From NCBI GenBank assembly GCA_947307055.1, contig CAMZHX010000012.1, forward strand, positions 1 through 64,000: DNA of 64,000 bases. Reading direction: 5' to 3'. Under the pieces are notes generated by a model. That model saw nothing but the letters and a program-made list of their open reading frames with translations, did no database searches and had not been told where the DNA came from. The number at the start of each line of letters is the position of its first letter. Position 1 is the first letter of the stretch. Position numbers and translations under genes: made by a program. The DNA is from an uncultured Selenomonadales bacterium. Its GTDB lineage: Bacteria > Bacillota > Negativicutes > Selenomonadales > Selenomonadaceae. Of this stretch, positions 57,801 through 64,000 are shown piece after piece.

Positions 57801-60388
57801 CGAAGGAAAATTTTGACGTGACGGGTATGAGTTGTTCGGCGTGTTCGGCGCGTGTCGAAAAGGCGGTTGGCGCAATCGTCGGCGCGGATAATGTCAGCGT
57901 CAATCTCCTGACAAACTCTATGCAAGTCAAGTTCGACGAGGCGAAAATTTCTGTCGCGCAAATTGTTGACGCGGTTATCAATGCCGGCTACGGAGCGGCG
58001 GTTAAAGGAACAAGGAACAAGGAACAAGGAACTAGGGAAGAACGCACCATTGATAAAGAAATTGACGCGATGAGATTTCGGCTCACGTGGTCGATAATTT
58101 TTTTACTGCCGACAGTCTATATCGCGATGCATTCGATGTTGCCGCTGCCCGTGCCGCAAATTATCTCGGAGCTGTTCGACGGTCGAGCAAATGCCGTGAC
58201 GTTCGCCTTCGCGCAATTCTTGCTAATCCTGCCGATTATGTATCTCAACCGAAAATATTACGTCAACGGATTTAAAACTTTGCTGGCGGGCGCACCGAAC
58301 ATGGACAGCTTAGTTGGAATGGGTTCAATGGCGGCGGCGATGTTCGGAGCGTTCGCGCTATTCAGAATCGGTCAAGGGCTGGGCGCGGGCGATTTCCAAC
58401 TTGTCGACGAGTACAGCCGCAATTTGTATTTCGAGTCGGCCGGAATGATTGTCACGCTGATAACGGTCGGGAAATATTTTGAGGCGCGAGCTAAGGGCAA
58501 AACTTCCCAAGCGGTCGAAAAGCTCATGAACCTTGCGCCGAAAAAAGCTACAGTCCTGCGCGGCGGCGAGGAAATGACGATTGCGGTTGAGGAACTTGTT
58601 ATCGGCGATGAAATTTTAGTTAAGCCCGGCGAGAGTTTTGCGGCGGACGGGATAATTTTGGACGGCGCGACGACCATTGACGAAAGCGCGATAACCGGCG
58701 AAAGTTTGCCCGTTGAAAAAATTGTCGGTGATAGCGTCACGAGCGGCACGTTGAATAAGAGCGGCTTTGTAAAATTCAGAGCGGTCAAGGTCGGCGGCGA
58801 AACGACGATTAGCAAAATAATTTCGTTGGTCGAGGAGGCGAGCGCGAGTAAAGCTCCCATTGCTAAGACTGCCGATAAGGTCGCGGGGATTTTCGTTCCT
58901 GCCGTGATTGTGATTGCGTTGATTGCGGGCGCGGCGTGGCTTGTAAGCGGCGCGAGTGTCGAATTTGCTTTTTCGATTGCGGTTTCGATTTTGGTCATAA
59001 GTTGTCCATGTGCGTTGGGATTGGCGACGCCGGTCGCGATAATGGTCGGCACCGGTAAGGGAGCGGAGAACGGAATTTTAATAAAGTCTGGCGAGGCTCT
59101 CGAAACGGCGCATAATATTGATACGGTCGTCCTCGACAAGACCGGCACGCTGACTGAGGGCAAGCCGTTCGTCACGGACATTTTGTTAGGGAAAAGGGAA
59201 ATGGGAAATGGGAAAAGGGATTTGGAAAATTTCTTGAAGATTGCGGCCGCGCTTGAACGCGGTAGTGAACATCCACTTGCAAAAGCAATCACAACATACG
59301 CTGACAAAATCATTCCTCATTCCTCATTCCAAATTCCTGATTGCTTTCAAGCTGTGTTCGGGAAGGGCGTTCGCGCTGAAATTGACGGCGTCGAATGTTA
59401 TGCCGGCAACGAAAAATTTTTGACGGAGCTGGGCTTCAATCTCGAAAGCTTGAGCAAAAAATTTTCAGCTCTTGCAAGCGACGGCAAAACGCCGATTATT
59501 TTTGCTCGCGACAGGAAAATTTTGGGCGTGATTGCGGCGGCAGACGTTGAGAAAAAAACTTCCGCGCAGGCGGTCGGGGAGTTTAAAAATTTGGGCGTTA
59601 ATGTTATCATGTTGACGGGCGACAACGAGCGAACCGCGCAAGCTATCGCTAGACGGCTCGGCATTGAAAAAATTATCGCGGGCGTTCTCCCCGAAAATAA
59701 AGCGCAGGAAGTTGCAAAGCTCCAAGCGCAAGGTCGCAAGGTCGCGATGATTGGCGACGGCATAAACGACGCGCCGGCACTCGCGAAAGCTGATTTAGGC
59801 ATAGCGATTGGCGCGGGCACCGACGTTGCGATTGAGAGCGCGGGCGCGGTTTTAGTCCGAAATGATTTGCTTGACGCGGTCGCCGCGATAAAATTAAGCC
59901 GCGCAGTCATGACAAATATAAAGCAAAATTTATTCTGGGCGTTCTTCTACAACGTGATTTGCATACCGCTGGCGGCAGGAATTTTCTATCCGGCGTTCGG
60001 AATAAAACTTTCGCCGATGATTGGCGCGGCGGCAATGAGTATGTCTAGCGTGTGCGTTGTGCTCAATGCGTTGCGACTAAAATATTTCAAGGTCGAGCGG
60101 ACAAAAAATTTCGACGCGACCCCGCAAAATGTTAAAGTTCGCGTGGAAAATCTCAACATGGAAATTTTAAAGGAGGAAATTCAAATGCAAACAACATTCA
60201 AGGTCGAGGGCATGATGTGCAAACATTGCCAAAAACACGTTCACGACGCGCTGGCGAAAATGGACGGCGTTACAGGGGTTGAAGTGAGTTTGGAAAACAA
60301 TTCGGCGACGGTCACTGCGACTAAAGAAATTTCGCTTGATGATTTTGCCAAAGTTATTGATGACGCAGGCTACGAGCTTGTCAGATAA
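57797..60388 (+). CDS. copA: copper P-type ATPase with in-frame C-terminal CopZ module
   Basis: 863 residues. N-terminal HMA with C13 and C16 (TGMSCSACSARVE), eight membrane helices, CPC at C403-P-C405, phosphorylated Asp447 in DKTGTLTEG, HP motif in GSEHPLAKAI, GDGINDAP, and the last helices with the YNVICIPLAAG and MSMSSVCVVLNALR segments of Cu(I) pumps. The frame continues through a linker into a second HMA domain (C808, C811; MMCKHCQKH) at the extreme C-terminus, which is unusual. Three heptad repeats lie in frame: in the HMA-to-membrane linker (about 70-82) and in two loops of the ATP-binding region (about 465-476 and 506-516). Confidence 0.93.
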   Translation: MTKENFDVTGMSCSACSARVEKAVGAIVGADNVSVNLLTNSMQVKFDEAKISVAQIVDAVINAGYGAAVKGTRNKEQGTREERTIDKEIDAMRFRLTWSIIFLLPTVYIAMHSMLPLPVPQIISELFDGRANAVTFAFAQFLLILPIMYLNRKYYVNGFKTLLAGAPNMDSLVGMGSMAAAMFGAFALFRIGQGLGAGDFQLVDEYSRNLYFESAGMIVTLITVGKYFEARAKGKTSQAVEKLMNLAPKKATVLRGGEEMTIAVEELVIGDEILVKPGESFAADGIILDGATTIDESAITGESLPVEKIVGDSVTSGTLNKSGFVKFRAVKVGGETTISKIISLVEEASASKAPIAKTADKVAGIFVPAVIVIALIAGAAWLVSGASVEFAFSIAVSILVISCPCALGLATPVAIMVGTGKGAENGILIKSGEALETAHNIDTVVLDKTGTLTEGKPFVTDILLGKREMGNGKRDLENFLKIAAALERGSEHPLAKAITTYADKIIPHSSFQIPDCFQAVFGKGVRAEIDGVECYAGNEKFLTELGFNLESLSKKFSALASDGKTPIIFARDRKILGVIAAADVEKKTSAQAVGEFKNLGVNVIMLTGDNERTAQAIARRLGIEKIIAGVLPENKAQEVAKLQAQGRKVAMIGDGINDAPALAKADLGIAIGAGTDVAIESAGAVLVRNDLLDAVAAIKLSRAVMTNIKQNLFWAFFYNVICIPLAAGIFYPAFGIKLSPMIGAAAMSMSSVCVVLNALRLKYFKVERTKNFDATPQNVKVRVENLNMEILKEEIQMQTTFKVEGMMCKHCQKHVHDALAKMDGVTGVEVSLENNSATVTATKEISLDDFAKVIDDAGYELVR
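58005..58040. repeat. heptad repeat in copA, AAGGAAC type
   Basis: Four tandem 7-base units (GGAACAA three times, GGAACTA) encode a charged GTRNKEQGTREER linker after the first HMA domain. Confidence 0.85.
59188..59220. repeat. heptad repeat in copA, GGGAAAT type
   Basis: GGGAAAA, GGGAAAT (twice), GGGAAAA encode GKREMGNGKRD soon after the phosphorylation motif. It is the same family as the hairpins at 15272 and 32080. Confidence 0.85.
59311..59344. repeat. heptad repeat in copA, ATTCCTC type
   Basis: ATTCCTC (twice), ATTCCAA, ATTCCTG encode IPHSSFQIPD in a loop of the nucleotide-binding domain. Confidence 0.8.
60185..60388 (+). CDS. copZ: internal CopZ-type copper chaperone start within copA
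   Basis: AAAGGAGG (60169-60176) lies 8 bases before an in-frame ATG at 60185, ideal for independent initiation. The 67-residue product would be a complete CopZ: FKVEGMMCKHCQKHVHDAL with C12 and C15, ending in DDAGYELVR. The preceding copA frame has no stop before this point, so both a CopA-CopZ fusion and free CopZ can be made from one message. That CopZ is released separately is inference from the ribosome site. Confidence 0.72.
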   Translation: MQTTFKVEGMMCKHCQKHVHDALAKMDGVTGVEVSLENNSATVTATKEISLDDFAKVIDDAGYELVR

Positions 60389-60389
60389 A

Positions 60390-61514
60390 ATGAACATTTG
60401 CCTTTTGATTAAAGATTTTGCTATGGGGAAAAAATTTTTGCCTGACGGTCGCCCGACGAAAAGCGGCGGCGAAATTCACGGCGAAAATCACGCGCTCCAA
60501 CTCATTAAACTCGGTCATCGCGTAACAATCATGGCTAAAAAGCGTTTTTTCTTCACAAAAGCCCGCGAAAATTTAAATTCTATTGATTTAGTCAGACTCC
60601 ATCCGCCTTTTCGCTGGTTGGAGATTTTTTTGCGACTTTTAACGACTCACAGCGATATTGACGCATTTTATATCATCGGGACGCCGAAATTTGCTGTTTG
60701 GGCGATTATTTTTGCCAAAATCTTTAAAAAACCCGTGACTTTGGCTCTGACCGGTAAATCTGAAATTTTTTCCGCAAATAAGAATTGGCGCAATAAAATT
60801 CTGGCAAAATGTACAAATTATATCGCTACTACTAAGGAAATTCACGACGGATTTATTAAAAACGGCGGAATTTCTCCCGAAAAAATATCAATTCTTCCGC
60901 ACGGCATCGACACGAATAAATATCCAAAATCGGACGAAAATCGCCGTAAAAATCTCAAAATCGCTCATAAAGTCGACCCGAATAGGAAAATTTTACTGTT
61001 TTGCGCCCGAATTGTTATCGATAAGGGAATTGACACTTTGCAGGACGTTTGGAAAATTTTGCATAAAAAATTCCCCGACGCGTTACTTTTCGTCGTCGGA
61101 GGCGGCATAAATCAACTTTTGGACGATTTGCGGAGACTTTCTGCCGAATTGGACAATTCAATCAAAGTTATTGGCGAAGTCGACGCGCCACAGGAATTTT
61201 ATCAAATGGCGGACGTTTATATTTTCCCGTCGCGTCATGAAGGCTTGCCGACTTCGCTTTTGGAGGCTATGTCGAGCGGACTTCCCGCAGTCACGAGCGA
61301 TATTGGCGGCTGCGAAGACGTAATTTTTAACGACGTGAACGGTTATCGCGTTTTTTCAGAAGATGCCGCCGCTTTTGCAGAAAAAATTTCGATTCTCTTT
61401 GAAAACGACGAGCAAAGAAAACTTTTCGGAGAAAATGCCGCCGATTTAATCCGTAAAACTTGCGATTTCTCGATTGTTATCCCGAAACTTGCGGAAATTA
61501 TCAAATCCGAATAA
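60390..61514 (+). CDS. GT4-family glycosyltransferase
   Basis: 374 residues from the ATG at 60390, 1 base after the copA stop. GT-B fold: an acceptor-side N-terminal half with SGGEIHGENHALQLIKLGH, then a donor-side half with KILLFCARIVIDKGIDTL, VGGGINQLLDDL and the EX7E-type motif region HEGLPTSLLEAMSSGLPAV. It transfers an activated sugar, probably to a surface glycan or lipid. The ribosome site is weak, consistent with coupling to copA. Confidence 0.9.
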   Translation: MNICLLIKDFAMGKKFLPDGRPTKSGGEIHGENHALQLIKLGHRVTIMAKKRFFFTKARENLNSIDLVRLHPPFRWLEIFLRLLTTHSDIDAFYIIGTPKFAVWAIIFAKIFKKPVTLALTGKSEIFSANKNWRNKILAKCTNYIATTKEIHDGFIKNGGISPEKISILPHGIDTNKYPKSDENRRKNLKIAHKVDPNRKILLFCARIVIDKGIDTLQDVWKILHKKFPDALLFVVGGGINQLLDDLRRLSAELDNSIKVIGEVDAPQEFYQMADVYIFPSRHEGLPTSLLEAMSSGLPAVTSDIGGCEDVIFNDVNGYRVFSEDAAAFAEKISILFENDEQRKLFGENAADLIRKTCDFSIVIPKLAEIIKSE

Positions 61515-61538
61515 ATTTTTGAGCGAAAGGAAAGTATC

Positions 61539-62318
61539 ATGATTAAAATTTCTGAGGCGTTCGCACACGGCAAAGCGTTTATCCCGTTCATAACTTGCGG
61601 CGACCCGAATTTGAAAACTACTGCCGCCATTGTTCGAGCCGCCGTCGAGAACGGTGCCGACCTCATCGAACTCGGTATCCCATTTTCCGACCCGACCGCC
61701 GAAGGCGTCGTGATTCAAGCCGCAAACGAAAGGGCTCTTCAAGGCGGCGTCACGACCGATAAAATTTTCGATATGGTTCGAGACCTGCGCCGCGACGTTA
61801 AAATTCCGTTCGTCTTTATGACTTATGCCAACGTAATTTTTTCCTACGGCGCGGAGAAATTTATTTCGACTTGCAAGGAACTTGAGGTTGACGGTTTGAT
61901 TCTGCCCGATTTGCCCTTCGAGGAAAAAGCCGAATTCTTGCCAACTTGTAAAAAATACGGCGTCGATTTGATTTCCATGATTGCTCCCACTTCCGAAAAT
62001 CGAATTGCCATGATTGCTCGCGAGGCGCAAGGCTTCGTTTATATCGTGTCGAGTTTGGGCGTTACGGGCGTGCGTAGCGAAATCAAAACCGATTTGACTT
62101 CGATTGTCGCCGCCGTCAGAGCCAATACAAAAATCCCGTGCGCGATTGGATTTGGCATCTCGACGCCCGCACAGGCAAAGGCTATGTCCAAAATTTCCGA
62201 CGGCGCGATTGTCGGTTCCGCAATCATTAAAATTATTGCTAAGCACGGCGAGGCGGCTCCGAAATTTGTCGGCGATTACGTCCGCGAAATGAAATCCGCT
62301 ATCCGCAATGAAAATTAA
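61539..62318 (+). CDS. trpA: tryptophan synthase alpha subunit
   Basis: 259 residues, TIM barrel that cleaves indole-glycerol phosphate. PFITCGDPNLKTT, catalytic Glu in LIELGIPFSDP, Asp60-region DPTAEGVVIQAANERAL, GLILPDLPFEEK, and the phosphate site GFGIS plus GAIVGSAIIK are present. No trpB or other trp gene is in the window, so the gene appears detached unless its partners lie elsewhere. Ribosome site GAAAGGAA. Its end overlaps the comEC start by 11 bases. Confidence 0.95.
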   Translation: MIKISEAFAHGKAFIPFITCGDPNLKTTAAIVRAAVENGADLIELGIPFSDPTAEGVVIQAANERALQGGVTTDKIFDMVRDLRRDVKIPFVFMTYANVIFSYGAEKFISTCKELEVDGLILPDLPFEEKAEFLPTCKKYGVDLISMIAPTSENRIAMIAREAQGFVYIVSSLGVTGVRSEIKTDLTSIVAAVRANTKIPCAIGFGISTPAQAKAMSKISDGAIVGSAIIKIIAKHGEAAPKFVGDYVREMKSAIRNEN

Positions 62319-64000
62319 AATCTCGAACGCATTCCTGAACATTTTGCTCGCGGCAATGGCGGCGGGCATTCTTTTTACGGAAAATTTCCACCGCTCGCCA
62401 AAATTTTTAATCGGGACGTGCGCGGCGTTGATAATCGCCGGAATAATTTTGACGTGGCGCAAGAAAAATTTGACCGCGTGGATAATCTGCACGATAATTT
62501 TCTTCGCAGTCGGCGGCTTAAGATTTTCAGCGGTCGATAGTCTTCCACCCAATGACATTTCCAAATTTGCGGGGCAACAAATTTTTCTGACAGGCACAGT
62601 GCGCGAGGAGCCGCAAATAAAAATCCTCCCGAACGAGCTAACGCAAGTGCGTTTTGTGGTCGATGCGCAATCAATCAAACTCAAGGGCGCGGAGGAAAAA
62701 ATTTCGGGTGGCTTGATTCTGACTTACTACCCCAAGACCGGCGAAGAAATTCCAAATGCTCGAATTGGCGACAAAATTTCTGCCGGCGGCAATTTAAAAC
62801 TCCTGACCAATTACAACAATCCGGGACAAATCGACGGCGTAACGCGCATGAAAGCAACCGGGATAACGGCGCGGATGTCGGCGGGCAAAATGGGAATTGC
62901 GGTCGAGGAAATTGACGGCGGGCTTTGGACAAAATTTTTGCGGACGGTCGTGGCGATTCGTCAACATTATCGCGAGTCAATGGAAAGCGTTATGTCGCGA
63001 GAAGATGCCGCCGCAATTTTCGCAATGCTATTCGGCGGCTACGCGGGATTAAATCCGGAGCTGGTTGAAGATTTTCAAACGACGGGCATTGTGCACATTT
63101 TATCGGTGAGCGGCTCGCATATGAGCTTGTTGGCGATGGCGACGGCTTGGCTCTGCGCGGTCTTGAGATTCCCGCGAGCTTTGACGTTTGCGCTCGGACT
63201 TTTCATAATCGGAACCTACGCGATATTGAGCGGACTTTTGCCGCAAGTTTTGCGCTCGGCGTCGATGGGCGTTCTAGTTTTCTTCGCCAAGACGCTCGAC
63301 GCGGAGGCGGAAGGCGCACGAATTTTGACGTTGACGGCGTTTGCAATGCTAATCAATCAGCCGCTGTTGCTGTTCGACGTGAGTTTTCAGTTGAGCTTTT
63401 CGGCGACGGCGGGGCTGATGTACTTGTCGGAAGACTTGCGGAAACTTTTTGAGCGACTGCCGAAATTTTTCTCGGAGCCAATGTCGATGACAATCGCGGC
63501 GCAACTGGCGAGCCTACCGATTATAATTTGGTACTTCAATCAAATTTCGCTTAGCTCGGTTTTGGCGAATGTTTTCGTAATGCCGCTGTTGGAAGTCGTG
63601 ATAATCGGCGGGCTTTTAGGTGGGATAATTGCGGCGATTGTGCCGGTTGGCGGGAAAATATTTTTCGTGGGCGAGGCGTTAATATTTGGCGCGGGCGCGG
63701 AGTTGAATCGAATTTTCGCGAGGCTACCATTTAGCGCGGTGCAAGTGCCGACTTTGGGAATATTGGCGGGTTTCTTTTACTATGCCGCGATTATTTTGCG
63801 ACGCCCCGTGATTTTGTTGGCGATAGTCTTTTTACTCGCGCTGAACATTTTCAGGACGGGCGACGTTGAAGTTAATTTCGTGGACGTGGGGCAGGGTGAT
63901 TGCGCGGTCGTGATTACTCCGCACAAAAAATGTCTGATTTTTGATACGGGCGGCGTCCGCGATAAAATGTTCGACGTGGGCGGGCGAGTGGTCGTTCCCT
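62308..64000 (+). CDS. comEC: DNA uptake channel ComEC/Rec2, partial
   Basis: The frame runs from the ATG at 62308 to the window edge, about 564 residues. N-terminal membrane segments and an OB-like soluble region (about 75-200) are followed by the Competence domain with VHILSVSGSHMSLLA and about eight helices (VSFQLSFSATAGLMYL). Then comes the start of the metallo-beta-lactamase domain (VNFVDVGQGDCAVVI, FDTGG). The C-terminal about 200 residues, including most metal ligands, are beyond the window. It imports single-stranded DNA in natural transformation. The start sits inside the trpA end. Confidence 0.93.
   Translation, partial: MKIKISNAFLNILLAAMAAGILFTENFHRSPKFLIGTCAALIIAGIILTWRKKNLTAWIICTIIFFAVGGLRFSAVDSLPPNDISKFAGQQIFLTGTVREEPQIKILPNELTQVRFVVDAQSIKLKGAEEKISGGLILTYYPKTGEEIPNARIGDKISAGGNLKLLTNYNNPGQIDGVTRMKATGITARMSAGKMGIAVEEIDGGLWTKFLRTVVAIRQHYRESMESVMSREDAAAIFAMLFGGYAGLNPELVEDFQTTGIVHILSVSGSHMSLLAMATAWLCAVLRFPRALTFALGLFIIGTYAILSGLLPQVLRSASMGVLVFFAKTLDAEAEGARILTLTAFAMLINQPLLLFDVSFQLSFSATAGLMYLSEDLRKLFERLPKFFSEPMSMTIAAQLASLPIIIWYFNQISLSSVLANVFVMPLLEVVIIGGLLGGIIAAIVPVGGKIFFVGEALIFGAGAELNRIFARLPFSAVQVPTLGILAGFFYYAAIILRRPVILLAIVFLLALNIFRTGDVEVNFVDVGQGDCAVVITPHKKCLIFDTGGVRDKMFDVGGRVVVP

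Noticed and set aside
58372-59313. 313-codon minus-strand frame opposite copA
   Set aside because: Low-complexity Ser/Ala/Ile/Pro content typical of an antisense shadow; copA motifs occupy the other strand.

Overview
This window is about 64 kb of densely packed bacterial chromosome. It looks like an anaerobic Firmicute, most likely of the Negativicutes/Selenomonadales type. That placement is inference from gene content and order: ispE-gntR-glmU-prs, the oxygen-independent heme enzyme HemZ, CsaB-type wall pyruvylation, a small CXXC peptide beside TlpA, and C_GCAxxG_C_C family proteins. Promoters are close to the housekeeping consensus (TTGACA-17-TATAAT). GGAGG ribosome sites are strong, TTG and GTG starts are common, and 1-4 base gene overlaps are frequent. 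No rRNA, tRNA, IS element, prophage or CRISPR array was seen.

Layout. 1-1039 is the start of metY (reverse, cut by the window edge). 1124-10566 (reverse) is a five-gene signalling operon: a very large two-Cache hybrid kinase, a REC-GGDEF protein, a membrane-anchored BMP-type binding protein, a second hybrid kinase and an output-less double receiver. 10644-20087 (reverse) carries a prepilin peptidase, htpG, and the ispE-gntR-glmU-prs block interrupted by hicAB and a DUF1919-like gene, then rpiB and thyX. 20188-30803 holds pepD (forward), then (reverse) an acyltransferase, a SIMPL protein, an OGG-type glycosylase, aroB-aroK-aroC, a MarR-controlled ABC exporter, and a TlpA/CXXC-peptide/4Fe-4S membrane protein trio. 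31001-36244 (forward) is csaB, fur, hemZ, a PhzF-like gene and hisS. 36231-37909 (reverse) is a lipase-like protein and a C_GCAxxG_C_C protein.

38009-51882 (reverse) reads as one long transcription unit led by the branched-chain amino acid transporter: livK, attenuator hairpin, livH, livM, livG, a hexapeptide acetyltransferase, an exported HD-domain protein, livF, a 1771-residue P-loop ATPase, a 342-residue partner with a HEPN-like Rx4H motif, and a CBS-ACT protein. The ATPase and its partner are tightly coupled. I recognise no described system in them, and they are the best candidate here for an undescribed one.

52142-64000 (mostly forward) has a 32-residue membrane microprotein behind a perfect promoter, an rRNA methyltransferase (reverse), an HMA protein plus Zn/Cd-type P-ATPase, then a run of a coiled-coil membrane protein, a GH3 lipoprotein, a nitrilase, a CopA with an in-frame CopZ module, a glycosyltransferase, trpA and the start of comEC.

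The most striking non-gene signal is a set of short tandem repeats with 7- or 8-base periods, in about a dozen places. Several form large hairpins between genes, some supply stop codons or ribosome sites, and four copies sit in frame inside aroB and copA. They resemble the heptanucleotide STRR sequences known from filamentous cyanobacteria.
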